Source: Chromohalobacter canadensis (GTDB taxonomy: Bacteria > Pseudomonadota > Gammaproteobacteria > Pseudomonadales > Halomonadaceae). Taken from it: a stretch of DNA of 64,000 bases. Shown piece after piece: positions 53,700 to 64,000 of this stretch. Under the pieces are notes generated by a model. That model saw only the letters and a list, made by a program, of their open reading frames with translations. It was not told the DNA's origin and ran no database searches. Every line of letters begins with the position of its first letter. The first letter of the stretch is position 1. Location: contig NZ_CP140151.1 of the NCBI RefSeq assembly GCF_034479555.1, forward strand, positions 2,914,001 to 2,978,000, written 5' to 3'. The translations under genes were made by a program, and so were the position numbers.

Positions 53700-54326
53700 T
53701 CACTGGGCAGGCTCGTAGCGGCTGACTTCCAGCCCCGATCCTACCGGCAATAGCACGCTGGTCATGCCCGGCATGGCGCGGACGGCGGCAGCGTATTCTG
53801 CTTGGCCGCTGCTATCACCACCGCCGCCACGGATCATGTTGTCGGCCACCAGGATGGCGCCGGGGGCGAGCTTGTCGCGAAAGGCCTCGAAACTCGGCAG
53901 GTAAAGATCTTTCCAGTGATCGACGAGCACGAAGTCGAAAGGCCCGTCGAGGTCGTCGAGCAATGCCAGGGCGTCCCCCACTTGGTAATCGGCCCACTCG
54001 GTGAGCCCCGCGCCTGCGGCCATTTCCTTGGCAATCGTGGATTTTTCCGCTTCCAGCTCGATCGTGGTCACACGTCCGCCCGTGGCGCGGGCGGCATCGG
54101 CGAGCCAGAGTGTCGAGTAGCCCAGGGAGGTGCCCAGTTCGAGGATATGCGGTGCGTCGAGACTACTGGCCAGCAAGTTGATGAGGCGTCCAGTTGCCGG
54201 GCCCACGGCCATATGGCGATGCGGGCCACCCTTTCCTTGCTTTTCCTCTTCGATACGCTGGTGATAAAGGGCGAGGGCATGCCGCATGGCATCGTCCATA
54301 TCGAGCCGGGGGTCGAAGGTAGACAT
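53700..54326 (-). CDS. SAM-dependent O-methyltransferase (family 3, catechol O-methyltransferase-like)
   Basis: A 208-residue methyltransferase: SAM motif ILELGTSLGYSTLWLADAA, metal/catechol Asp in FVLVDHWKDLYLP, and VADNMIRGGGG (the Asn of the metal site). AAGGAG precedes the ATG at 54326. Convergent with the dioxygenase gene and divergent from the phosphatase gene. Many relatives methylate catechols or lipids; target not determined. Confidence 0.85.
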   Translation of the reverse strand: MSTFDPRLDMDDAMRHALALYHQRIEEEKQGKGGPHRHMAVGPATGRLINLLASSLDAPHILELGTSLGYSTLWLADAARATGGRVTTIELEAEKSTIAKEMAAGAGLTEWADYQVGDALALLDDLDGPFDFVLVDHWKDLYLPSFEAFRDKLAPGAILVADNMIRGGGGDSSGQAEYAAAVRAMPGMTSVLLPVGSGLEVSRYEPAQ

Positions 54327-54518
54327 GGATTCTCCTTGGAAGAGCTGCCCGCTTACGGTGAGCGGACAGCGCAGATTTAGAAGGCAATAGTTGGCACAAC
54401 GGGCCCTGTTAGTACAGGCCGCGTTGATTTCGCTGAGTATGCACCATCTTTTCCAGGCGACGCGACGCACGCCGATATGCGGTAACCTTGGGGTGTCGAG
54501 AACCAACCGGGAAACCGC

Positions 54519-55331
54519 ATGCAGCCTCATCTAATAGTCACGGATCTGGACAACACTCTGCTCAACGCCGAGCACGATCTCGATGAGTTGACCATCGAGA
54601 CCTTTCAGGCCCTGGCCGCCGAGGGCCATCATCTGGCGCTGGCGTCGGGGCGTCACTTTCACGATATCACCGCGTTCCGCCAGCGGTTGGGCGTGCCGGC
54701 CTATATCTTGAGTACCAACGGCGCACATCTCTACGCACCTGACGATCACCTGATCGCCGAGCAGTGGGTGCCGGCCGAGTTGGTGCGGGCGTTGATAGAG
54801 CTGCCGCGCGATGCCGACATCCGGCTCAACCTGTATACCGGCGACGAGTGGTTGATCGATGCGTCGGCCCCTGAGTTGAAAGCCTTGCACGCACACACCG
54901 GTTTCCATTACCGGGTCGCCGATCTGGAAGCCCACGATGGCAACGGGGTGGGCAAGGTGTTGTGTATCGGCGATCCCGTCGCGCTGGCGTCGTTGGAACG
55001 GAGCATCAATGAGGCGCTAGGCACGCGGGTGCACGTGACCTATTCGATGGCCCATTCACTGGAGATCATGGCGGAAGGCGTCAATAAGGGGGCCACGCTG
55101 GAGCGTCTGTTGGCGCATCTCGAGCTACCCGCGACGCGCTGCCTGGCGTTCGGCGATAACCTCAATGACGCCGAGATGCTGGCGTTGGCCGGCCACGGCT
55201 TCATCGTGGAAAATGCCCACCCCGAATTGGTGCGGCGCGTTCCTGACGCCAAATGGATCGGTCATCATCACCCGTTCGGTGTTGCACAGCGGTTGCGGGA
55301 GTTCTTCGAGCTGAAGGTCACCGCCAGGTAA
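54519..55331 (+). CDS. Cof-type HAD phosphatase
   Basis: A 270-residue haloacid dehalogenase-fold hydrolase: motif I TDLDNTLLNAE (nucleophile Asp; Asn replaces the usual Gly), motif II ALASGRH, motif III Lys in GVNKGATLERLL, motif IV FGDNLNDAEMLALAG. The cap insert (about 85-180) is of the Cof C2 type. Such enzymes dephosphorylate sugar phosphates and cofactors. Followed by the AI-2E family gene after about 40 bases, possibly co-transcribed. Confidence 0.88.
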   Translation: MQPHLIVTDLDNTLLNAEHDLDELTIETFQALAAEGHHLALASGRHFHDITAFRQRLGVPAYILSTNGAHLYAPDDHLIAEQWVPAELVRALIELPRDADIRLNLYTGDEWLIDASAPELKALHAHTGFHYRVADLEAHDGNGVGKVLCIGDPVALASLERSINEALGTRVHVTYSMAHSLEIMAEGVNKGATLERLLAHLELPATRCLAFGDNLNDAEMLALAGHGFIVENAHPELVRRVPDAKWIGHHHPFGVAQRLREFFELKVTAR

Positions 55332-55371
55332 GCCGAGTTTCATTCATGTTCCCATGACAAGGAGTGTCATC

Positions 55372-56457
55372 GTGGGAGAACCGACGCACCACTACATGAG
55401 CGAATATGCGCGTAAAGTCTGGATCGCTGCCGGCATCGTCGCTGCCACCATGGCGATATTAGCCGCGCTCTGGTTCGGTTTCAGAATCCTGCTGATGGTC
55501 TTCGTCGGACTGTTGCTGGCATTGGCTTTTTCGCTGCCGGCAGGCTGGTTGTGCCGTCACAGCTTTCTTTCTCAGCGTTGGGCATTACTGGTCGTATTGT
55601 TCGTCGTTTCTGGCTTGTTTGCCGCCTTCAGCGTGAACTTCGCCTTCAGTATCAGCCAGCAATTCGAGCAGCTCGCCGAGACACTGCCCAGCTCGCTGGC
55701 CGATTTGAAACAAACGATAAGTCAGTGGCCGCTGGGATCGCAGCTTATCGAGCGGATAAGCGAGAATTCGGCGTCTGAGGGGGGATTGGGGAACTGGTCC
55801 GCACGGGCTTCCACCGTTTTCTCGACCACGTTGGGCGCATTGCTCAACGTTGTGGTGGTGGTGTTCATCGGGCTGTTCATTGCGTTCGATCCGGCGATTT
55901 ATAAAGCAGGCGTATTGCGGCTCATTACCCCTTCTCGGCGCGAGGGCGCCGCCGATCTACTGGATGTCATCAAGCGTAAGCTTGCTTGGTGGCTATTAGG
56001 GCGGCTCACATCTATGTCCGTCGTGGGGTTACTGGTCGGCACTGGCCTTTGGATGTTGGGCATTCCCATGGCGTTGTCACTCGGCCTGCTGGCGGCATTG
56101 TTCTCGCTCATTCCTTATTTGGGGCCGCTTTTCTCGGCGATTCCTGCCTTGCTGGTGGCGTTCTCGATCGATTCCACGGCGATGTTGCATGTTGGCGTGC
56201 TTTATGTCGGCGTCCAGGCGCTGGAAAGTTATCTGATCACGCCGCTCATCCAGCGCGAGGCGGTCAGTATTCCACCTGGGCTTTTGTTGGTGATGCAAGT
56301 ATGGCTGGGGTTGGTCGCTGGTTTGATAGGCGTGTTGGTCGCCGAACCACTGGTCGTGCTGGGTATGGTGCTTATCCATCGCTTGTATGTGAAAGGCTGG
56401 CTGGAGCAGAGAGGACATGCACTTGAGCGAACACCCAAGCCAGCCACCGACAAATAG
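55372..56457 (+). CDS. AI-2E family membrane permease (UPF0118/PerM-like)
   Basis: A 361-residue membrane protein with about eight segments and the family motif IPYLGPLFSAIPALLVAF near residue 250, then QALESYLITPLIQREAVSIPPGLLLV. Relatives include TqsA, which exports the signal AI-2, and Na+/H+ antiporters of moderate halophiles, so ion transport is a real alternative in this organism. I chose GTG at 55372 because AAGGAG lies seven bases upstream; ATGs at 55354 and 55414 have none. Confidence 0.82.
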   Translation: MGEPTHHYMSEYARKVWIAAGIVAATMAILAALWFGFRILLMVFVGLLLALAFSLPAGWLCRHSFLSQRWALLVVLFVVSGLFAAFSVNFAFSISQQFEQLAETLPSSLADLKQTISQWPLGSQLIERISENSASEGGLGNWSARASTVFSTTLGALLNVVVVVFIGLFIAFDPAIYKAGVLRLITPSRREGAADLLDVIKRKLAWWLLGRLTSMSVVGLLVGTGLWMLGIPMALSLGLLAALFSLIPYLGPLFSAIPALLVAFSIDSTAMLHVGVLYVGVQALESYLITPLIQREAVSIPPGLLLVMQVWLGLVAGLIGVLVAEPLVVLGMVLIHRLYVKGWLEQRGHALERTPKPATDK

Positions 56458-56502
56458 GGGTGGCCGGCATTGATTCGCAGTGGTTGGCGGATAGCAGGCG
56501 GG

Positions 56503-56943
56503 TTAATGCACGCTGATCACGTGGCAGGGGGCGGTATGCGCGACCTTGTGCGAGACGCTGCCGACGACGAGTCCGGCGATGTCGCTCAAGCCACGGCTGC
56601 CCATGACGATGGCGTCGGCGTCTAACGTCTTGGCCTGTTCGGTGATCACCCGTGCCGGATCGCCCTGGTGCAGCGAGCCTTCGACATCGGTGATGCCGCG
56701 TGCGCCGGCGGCCTGAGTAGCGGCATCGAGCAGTTGCCGGCCGGCGCGCTCGAGTTGCTCGGTGCTGGCCTCCATTGACACCGCGCCCACGCCCCAGACG
56801 AGGAGAGTATCGTGGGCCAGCGATTCGGGAATATGCAGGATATGTAGGCGCGCACCGTCGGTGCTGGCCAGCTTGCAGGCGATATCGAGTGCCGTGCTGG
56901 CCGTTTCCGATCCGTCGACGGGAACCACGATGGTCGAGAACAT
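56503..56943 (-). CDS. Universal stress protein (UspA family)
   Basis: A 146-residue UspA-type protein: FSTIVVPVDGSETASTALD at the start and the ATP-binding motif GSRGLSDIAGLVVGSVSHKV near the end, so it probably binds ATP (UspFG type). GGAGGTTGCC precedes the ATG at 56943. TeaD of Halomonas, which regulates the ectoine transporter, belongs to the same family, but no transporter genes adjoin here. Confidence 0.9.
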   Translation of the reverse strand: MFSTIVVPVDGSETASTALDIACKLASTDGARLHILHIPESLAHDTLLVWGVGAVSMEASTEQLERAGRQLLDAATQAAGARGITDVEGSLHQGDPARVITEQAKTLDADAIVMGSRGLSDIAGLVVGSVSHKVAHTAPCHVISVH

Positions 56944-57057
56944 GGCAACCTCCGTATGTGCTGGCATGAAAGGTGGCATTCGCGAAGCGCTTAGAGGCGA
57001 TCGCGTGTGCACTCAATCTAGCCTAGTTGCCAAGTACGTACCGAATCGTGATCTGGA

Positions 57058-58101
57058 TCAAGATGACGTGGATTGTTGATTATCGCTCTGCGTCTCCAGC
57101 CGGCGCAGGCGTTGCCAGAGTTCGCGGCGCAGGTCGGCGAGGCGCGGAGCTTCGCCCTCGTCGAAGGGAATCGGGCGTGTCATGCGCAGGGTGCGCAAGC
57201 CGAGCCGCGCGGTGAGAAGGCCCGTGCCGAGCCCTTGGCCGGCGCGAGTGGAAAGCTTGCCAGCCACGTTCATCGAGAGCAGATCCATCCCGGCATCCGT
57301 AGCGATCTCGCTGGCGCCGGCGAAAGCCATGTTGTAGAGCACTGCACGAAACAGACGCAGGCGGCTGGCGTAACCCAGTTCCAGGCCGTAGAGCGCGGCG
57401 AGACGGTCGATCAGGGCGATGTTGCGCCACGCCATCAAGGCCATGTCGAAAAATGTCACCGGGCTAACGGCGACCATGACGGCGGTTTCACTGGACATGC
57501 GCGCGATCAACCGGCGTGCCTGGCGATCGCGCGGGGCCAGGAGGTGATGCGCCAGCAGGGTGCGTGTTTCCTGTGCGTCGTGATGCGGCTGATGTGCGGC
57601 TTGAAAAGCGCGCCAGTGAGGATCGTCGTCGCCGAGTTGCATCTGGCGTCGCAAGCGTTCGGCGAGCGCCTGCATGTCCTGGGGCGTGGTCTCTTCCGGG
57701 GCATCGAGTTGGTCACGCAATTGGGTGTGCCTTTGCAGACGCCGCAGACGCCATAGCTCGCGTAATAGCGCCGCGGCACCCAAGCCCAGCCCCAAGAGGC
57801 CCAGCGCGCTCCAGGCGCCTGCCAGCCAATCGCCGCCGAGGGTGGCGGTATATAGCTGGCGTGCCACTTCCAAGCCGCCTAGTGCCAGGGCGCCGCCGAG
57901 TAGGGTCACGAGCCCCCAGCGTCGCTTGCGGGGTTTGCCCAGGCTGGCCTCGAGTGGCACGTCCGGTGCGGTGTCCTGTGTGGTCAGCGGATGAGAAACG
58001 CTGTCCGGGTGAAAGTGTTCCCCCGGCTCGGGGGCGGCCGTAAAGTGGGGCGGGGACTCAGGGTCGACGCGAAAACGTTGTCCGGGGCGCGGCTCGCTCA
58101 T
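57058..58101 (-). CDS. ycjF: YcjF family membrane protein (DUF697)
   Basis: A 347-residue inner-membrane protein: polar Pro-rich N-terminus (1-60), two membrane segments (about 62-82 and 92-112), and a C-terminal DUF697 domain (VAVSPVTFFDMALMAWRNIALID; NMAFAGASEIATDAG). E. coli ycjF is co-transcribed with ycjX in the phage-shock regulon. Its start overlaps the ycjX stop by four bases, as in that pair. Confidence 0.9.
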   Translation of the reverse strand: MSEPRPGQRFRVDPESPPHFTAAPEPGEHFHPDSVSHPLTTQDTAPDVPLEASLGKPRKRRWGLVTLLGGALALGGLEVARQLYTATLGGDWLAGAWSALGLLGLGLGAAALLRELWRLRRLQRHTQLRDQLDAPEETTPQDMQALAERLRRQMQLGDDDPHWRAFQAAHQPHHDAQETRTLLAHHLLAPRDRQARRLIARMSSETAVMVAVSPVTFFDMALMAWRNIALIDRLAALYGLELGYASRLRLFRAVLYNMAFAGASEIATDAGMDLLSMNVAGKLSTRAGQGLGTGLLTARLGLRTLRMTRPIPFDEGEAPRLADLRRELWQRLRRLETQSDNQQSTSS

Positions 58102-59489
58102 TTCAATTTATCTCCAATCAGCCAGTCGAGCGCTGCATCCATGCGTACATGCGGCAATTCGGGTGTGTCGCGATGCGGGGGCCGAAACGCCGTGAAGTCG
58201 AATCCCTGTCGTTCCCAGAAGTCGTGCTCAGGCAAGCGAGGTGGCACGTCGCCGGGGAACAGCAGTACGTCTTCGCCTTCCAGAGTGATGCCACGTAGGG
58301 CGGCGCGACGTTGGCCATCATTATCCACTTCGCGTGGCTCGGTGGCACGCACCGACGCCAAGGACAGTGCCTTCACCGGCACATCGGCATAGCGCAGATC
58401 CTTGAGTGGCTCGGCAAGCAGGGATTCGAGCAGCGCGACGACGTTGGGATGCTGTTCGGGCGTGACGTGGTCGGCCTTGGTCGCGGCGATGGCAAGACGG
58501 TCGATGCGCGGCGAGAACAGTCGGCTCATCAGGCTGCGCTTGCCGTAGTCGAAACTCCGCATCAGGGTGCTCAACGCTCGGGAAAGATCCTCGAAGCGTT
58601 CCGGACCGGCATTGAGCGCGCCCAGCACATCGACCAGCACGATCTGGCGGTCAAAGCGCCGGAAATGGTCACGGTAGAACGGTTTCACTACGTGACGGCG
58701 GTAATGATCGAACCGCCGTGCGAGGGTCTTGTAGACGCTCGTCTCGGGCAGAGCATCGAGCTCGGCGCGGTTGGCTTCGTTCACGCCGGGAAGTGGAAAA
58801 AATTGCAGTACCGGCGCATCTTCCAGGTCGCCCGGGAGTAGAAAGCGCCCCGGCTGCAGGTCGGCGAAGCCGGCCTCGCGCGAGGCGCGCAATGCCTCGG
58901 CGTAATGGCTGGCGATTTCGGCGAGTTGGTCTTCGTCGGCTTCGTCGTCCGGGGCCAGGGCCTCGGCGGCACTCAACCAGGTCGCGGCGAGGCGTTGGCG
59001 CTCTCTGCCCATGGCGGTCTTCTGCGCCTCGCTCCAACTGAGGAAGTCGTGCTCGAGCAGGGGCAGGTCGAGCAACCATTCACCGGGATAGTCGATCAAG
59101 TCGAGGGTGAGCGTTGCCGTATCGCCCAGCAGGCCCCGGGCTCGCCGCGTGCGATGCTTGATGGTCAGGCGCAGCTCACTGATGCCCCGGGTGGGAGCTG
59201 GCCAGTGAGGTGGTGTGCCGTCGAGGGAGGCCATGGCAGCGTCATAGGGGAAACGCGGCACGCCGAGGTCGGGCTGAGCGACGCGCTGGGCACCAAGCAG
59301 GCGACCCTCGCGGGCGGCACGCAACAAATCGAGACGTGCTTCCAGGCCTGCATGACGCAACTGATGCACCAGCGAGGTCAGAAAAGCCGTCTTGCCGGCT
59401 CGGGAAAGGCCGGTGACGGCGAGACGCAGTTGGCGGTCGCGGCCGCGCTCGATGAAATTGTGCAGTTCCTGGGTCAGGTGACGTCGCAT
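58098..59489 (-). CDS. ycjX: YcjX family GTPase (DUF463)
   Basis: A 463-residue P-loop protein with the Walker A-type GLSRAGKTAFLTSLVHQL at residues about 26-43, DLIDYPGEWLLDLP (switch/Walker B region) and ATKADHV near residue 345, giving nucleotide specificity of a GTPase. The ATG at 59489 matches the E. coli start (M-R-L-ELN----RG-DR-LRLAVTGLS). Linked to the phage-shock response and envelope stress by family. Divergent from the suf regulator. Confidence 0.92.
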   Translation of the reverse strand: MRRHLTQELHNFIERGRDRQLRLAVTGLSRAGKTAFLTSLVHQLRHAGLEARLDLLRAAREGRLLGAQRVAQPDLGVPRFPYDAAMASLDGTPPHWPAPTRGISELRLTIKHRTRRARGLLGDTATLTLDLIDYPGEWLLDLPLLEHDFLSWSEAQKTAMGRERQRLAATWLSAAEALAPDDEADEDQLAEIASHYAEALRASREAGFADLQPGRFLLPGDLEDAPVLQFFPLPGVNEANRAELDALPETSVYKTLARRFDHYRRHVVKPFYRDHFRRFDRQIVLVDVLGALNAGPERFEDLSRALSTLMRSFDYGKRSLMSRLFSPRIDRLAIAATKADHVTPEQHPNVVALLESLLAEPLKDLRYADVPVKALSLASVRATEPREVDNDGQRRAALRGITLEGEDVLLFPGDVPPRLPEHDFWERQGFDFTAFRPPHRDTPELPHVRMDAALDWLIGDKLK

Positions 59490-59649
59490 TACGGTATCCG
59501 ACTGAAGTTCTGCGTCGAATGTGCGGGTGAATCGTGCCCAAGGCAAGAGGCGATAGTCTCTTCAAATAGGAATAATTGTCATTATTGATGCGAATGGTCG
59601 CTATCTTGACGCTAACATAGCGCTCGAAGCCGCGAACTCGTCGGCTCTC

Positions 59650-59678
59650 TTCACATCGAATCCATAGAGGACTAAAAT
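59650..59678 (+). promoter_or_regulatory. Promoter of the suf operon
   Basis: TTCACA, 17-base spacer, TAAAAT, with the start of transcription about 25 bases before the regulator ATG. Confidence 0.65.
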
Positions 59679-59685
59679 GGTCCTC
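59667..59685. promoter_or_regulatory. Operator overlapping the suf promoter
   Basis: GAGGAC-TAAAATG-GTCCTC, a 6-bp inverted repeat centred on the -10 box and extended by A/T. Probable binding site for the Rrf2-family regulator encoded just downstream. Confidence 0.6.
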
Positions 59686-59710
59686 AATAGAGAACCCGTG
59701 GAGTGAGGGC

Positions 59711-60178
59711 ATGTTGAAGCTTTCCAAGCTAACCGACTATGCCGCCGTGGTAATGGCGCAGATCGCGCGTTATCCGGAGCAGGCACACGCTGCCACCGAA
59801 CTGGCTGATGCGGTGCAGTTGCCACACCCCACTGTCAGCAAGACGTTGAAGATGCTGGTGAGAGCCGGGCTTCTGGAATCGCGGCGCGGTTCGTTGGGCG
59901 GTTATCGGTTGGCGCGACCGGCAGCGTCCATTACTGCCTCCGATATCATCGGCGCCATTGAAGGGCCGGTGGCGATGACCGAGTGCAGCCATGCCGATGG
60001 CGACTGTGATCTGGTCGCTACCTGCGGCGTCGCCGATAACTGGCAGCGTGTCTCGCTGGCGATTCGCACCTTGCTCGACAGCGTGACCTTGGCGCATCTA
60101 GCCCAGGAAGCACCGCTGAAACTGCCCGTTCAATTGCCCATACAGAGCGTGACCTTGGCGAGTCGTGCCGAGGTTTGA
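59711..60178 (+). CDS. sufR: Rrf2-family regulator of the SUF operon
   Basis: A 155-residue Rrf2-type regulator: [20 protein letters not shown], winged helix [35 protein letters not shown] (in two parts), and three Cys in [18 protein letters not shown] that should hold an Fe-S cluster. It matches the group that precedes sufB in Xanthomonas and Halomonas. It probably represses the operon when holding a cluster. 67 bases before sufB. Confidence 0.88.
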   Translation: MLKLSKLTDYAAVVMAQIARYPEQAHAATELADAVQLPHPTVSKTLKMLVRAGLLESRRGSLGGYRLARPAASITASDIIGAIEGPVAMTECSHADGDCDLVATCGVADNWQRVSLAIRTLLDSVTLAHLAQEAPLKLPVQLPIQSVTLASRAEV

Positions 60179-60245
60179 TCATACGATATCGGGGCCGTGG
60201 CGATGGCCACGAGCCGAGAGCATACCGCTCGGGAGGAGAGACACC

Positions 60246-61688
<1,443 letters not shown>

Positions 61689-61777
61689 CGCGCCCGATAT
61701 GCCATCAGGCGCACAGTCAAGGTCTCAATCCATGTATCGAAGTCGCCGGGCGACTCGAACGCAAGCAAGGTATCAAG

Positions 61778-62526
<749 letters not shown>

Positions 62527-62530
<4 letters not shown>

Positions 62531-63864
62531 GTGCAGCACACGCTTTTCTACAGCGGCTCGGCGAGCGAGCCGATGACGAGCCGACCTGGGTGGCGGCACG
62601 CCGCCAGGCCGGGGCGGCACGCTTCGAAGCCTTGGGATTTCCTACCAAGCGTGACGAGGCCTGGAAATATACCGACGTTCGGCGCATCGCCGAAGGCGAA
62701 TTCACGCTGGCCGATGACGCCGAGCTCGATGAGGCGCGTTTCGCGGCACTCGGCATGCCGCTGGACGCACATCGCCTGGTATTCGTCGATGGCGTCTTCT
62801 CGTCGGCCTTGTCAGATCTGACGGGGCTGCCCGACGGCGTTTCCGTCGAGCCGTTGACCACGGCGATGCGCACTAACCACGAGGCAATCGGCGGCGCCAT
62901 CGGACGCCTGGCGGGGGTCGACTTCTCGCCGTTCACCGCGCTCAATGTGGCGCTTTCCGAGGAAGGCGCGGTCGTGCGCATCGGTCAGGGCGTCGTGGTC
63001 GACAAACCGATCTATGTGGTCTTCGCCTCGCGCGCCAATGAATCGGCGCGGATGAGTCATCCGCGTGTATTGGTGATGGCCGGAGCGCGTAGCCAGGCCA
63101 CGGTGATCGAGCATTACGCCGGCGAGGCGGGTGCGGCCAACTTCACCAACGTGGTCAGCGAAGTCATGCTTGAACGTGGCGCCATCGTCGATCACTACAA
63201 GCTGCAGGAAGCCTCGAGTGAGGACCTGCACGTGGCGAGCATCCATGTCGAGCAGGGCCGCGATTCGCGCTTTACGTCGTTCAACCTGAACCTGGGCGGC
63301 GCGCTGGTGCGCACCGACTTGGTCACCGACCTCAACGCGCAAGGTGCGGAGACCAATTACAACGGGTTGTTCTTCGTCCAGGGTCGTCAGCACGTCGACA
63401 ATCACACTCTGGTCAACCACAACGCGCCGAACACATTCTCCAACGAAAACTACAAGGGCATTCTCAACGACCGTGCCCGGGGCGTTTTCAACGGCAAGGT
63501 GGTCGTCAAGCGCGATAGCCAGCAGATCGAGGCGTATCAGAACAACGCCAACCTGCTGTTGTCCGACCGCGCCGAGATCGATACCAAGCCGGAGTTGGAA
63601 ATCTATGCCGACGACGTCAAGTGCTCGCACGGTGCGACGACCGGCCAGCTCGACGAAGAGGCCGTCTTCGCATTGCGTACGCGCGGCATTGACGAGCAAA
63701 TGGCGCGCGGTCTCTTGACGTTGGCATTCGCTGGCGAGGTGATGGATCAGGTGCGTCTGCCGGGCATTGCCGAGCGTGTCGAGCGTGCCGTGGCAGGGAA
63801 ATTGCCCGAGCGCTTCAATCTCGCGGATTTGGTCGAGGTTTCCGACGCGCTTGAGGAGGCCTGA
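62527..63864 (+). CDS. sufD: Fe-S assembly protein SufD
   Basis: A 445-residue SufB paralogue and partner. Conserved [19 protein letters not shown] near the start, beta-helix with [20 protein letters not shown] and [16 protein letters not shown], and the C-terminal [18 protein letters not shown] [17 protein letters not shown] with the conserved Cys/His. [10 protein letters not shown] at the start is more variable. Next gene is sufS. Confidence 0.95.
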
Positions 63865-63868
63865 GCAC

Positions 63869-64000
63869 ATGAATGCCTTTGCCGAGACGATGCTGGATGT
63901 GGCGCGTGTGCGTAGCGACTTCCCGATCCTCGAACGGGAAGTCCACGGCAAGCCGTTGATCTATCTGGACAACGCGGCGACCAGTCAGACGCCAACGGCG
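63869..64000 (+). CDS. sufS: Cysteine desulfurase SufS, 5' part only
   Basis: The first 44 codons of a PLP-dependent desulfurase that supplies sulfur to Suf[21 protein letters not shown], then [17 protein letters not shown], the family N-terminal motif. GAGGAGG lies upstream at the end of sufD. The window ends in the gene. Confidence 0.9.
   Translation, partial: MNAFAETMLDVARVRSDFPILEREVHGKPLIYLDNAATSQTPTA

Noticed and set aside
62812..63951. A 379-codon open frame antisense to sufD/sufS
   Set aside because: Shadow of sufD.

Overview
The window looks like a chromosome of a moderately halophilic gammaproteobacterium of the Halomonadaceae (Halomonas/Chromohalobacter type). The reasons are the high-GC coding style, acidic proteins, the gltA / sdhCDAB-sucAB-lpd-sucCD block in gammaproteobacterial order, a sufRBCDS operon, RNase II, and the fused GlcNAc phosphotransferase proteins. 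This assignment is inference from gene content; no 16S gene is present.

Layout. 1-5.2 kb: the end of a polyamine-type ABC ATPase (potA-like), two tandem PuuB-like FAD oxidases and an M14-family deacylase. 5.2-19.6 kb: dusA, whose 5' end is the integration site of a 13.4-kb element (attL 6177-6190, attR 19567-19580; 14-bp core). The element carries a tyrosine integrase, a leftward operon of small regulatory genes (including PrtN-like and AlpA-like), a P2 gpA-type replication endonuclease, a possible Psu-like protein, one unknown protein and a P2 gpT-type tail tape measure protein. It also has two divergent ribbon-helix-helix regulators, an Ogr/Delta-type zinc-finger activator and a HigBA-like toxin-antitoxin pair. 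No capsid, portal, terminase, baseplate, tail tube or lysis gene is visible. It may be a phage satellite that brings its own tape measure, and it is the strongest candidate for an undescribed system here. The native dusA 5' end and promoter survive as an orphan beyond attR.

19.8-20.0 kb: an unannotated-looking RNA gene with six GGA motifs, four of them in hairpin loops, and a terminator: a candidate CsrA/RsmA-sequestering RNA. 20-24.3 kb: an Arg/Gln-rich exported protein, an XRE regulator, a LysR regulator, gltX, tRNA-Ala(GGC) and tRNA-Glu(TTC). 24.7-38.1 kb: the TCA block, with gltA divergent from sdhC and clear promoters for both. 38.2-41.1 kb: a translationally coupled glycosyltransferase / DUF2334 deacetylase / flippase-like operon. 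41.2-43.9 kb: rnb and an NAD(P)-binding protein.

44.1-51.5 kb: a complete GlcNAc operon (GntR regulator, nagA, SIS-type deaminase, EIIA-HPr-EI fusion, EIICB with a second degenerate IIB domain). Here GlcNAc is imported and phosphorylated by the two PTS proteins, deacetylated by NagA and deaminated/isomerised by the SIS enzyme. 51.6-59.5 kb: dienelactone hydrolase, extradiol dioxygenase, O-methyltransferase, HAD phosphatase, AI-2E family permease, UspA, and the YcjX/YcjF pair. 59.6-64 kb: a SUF Fe-S assembly operon behind its own Rrf2-family repressor, ending in a truncated sufS.
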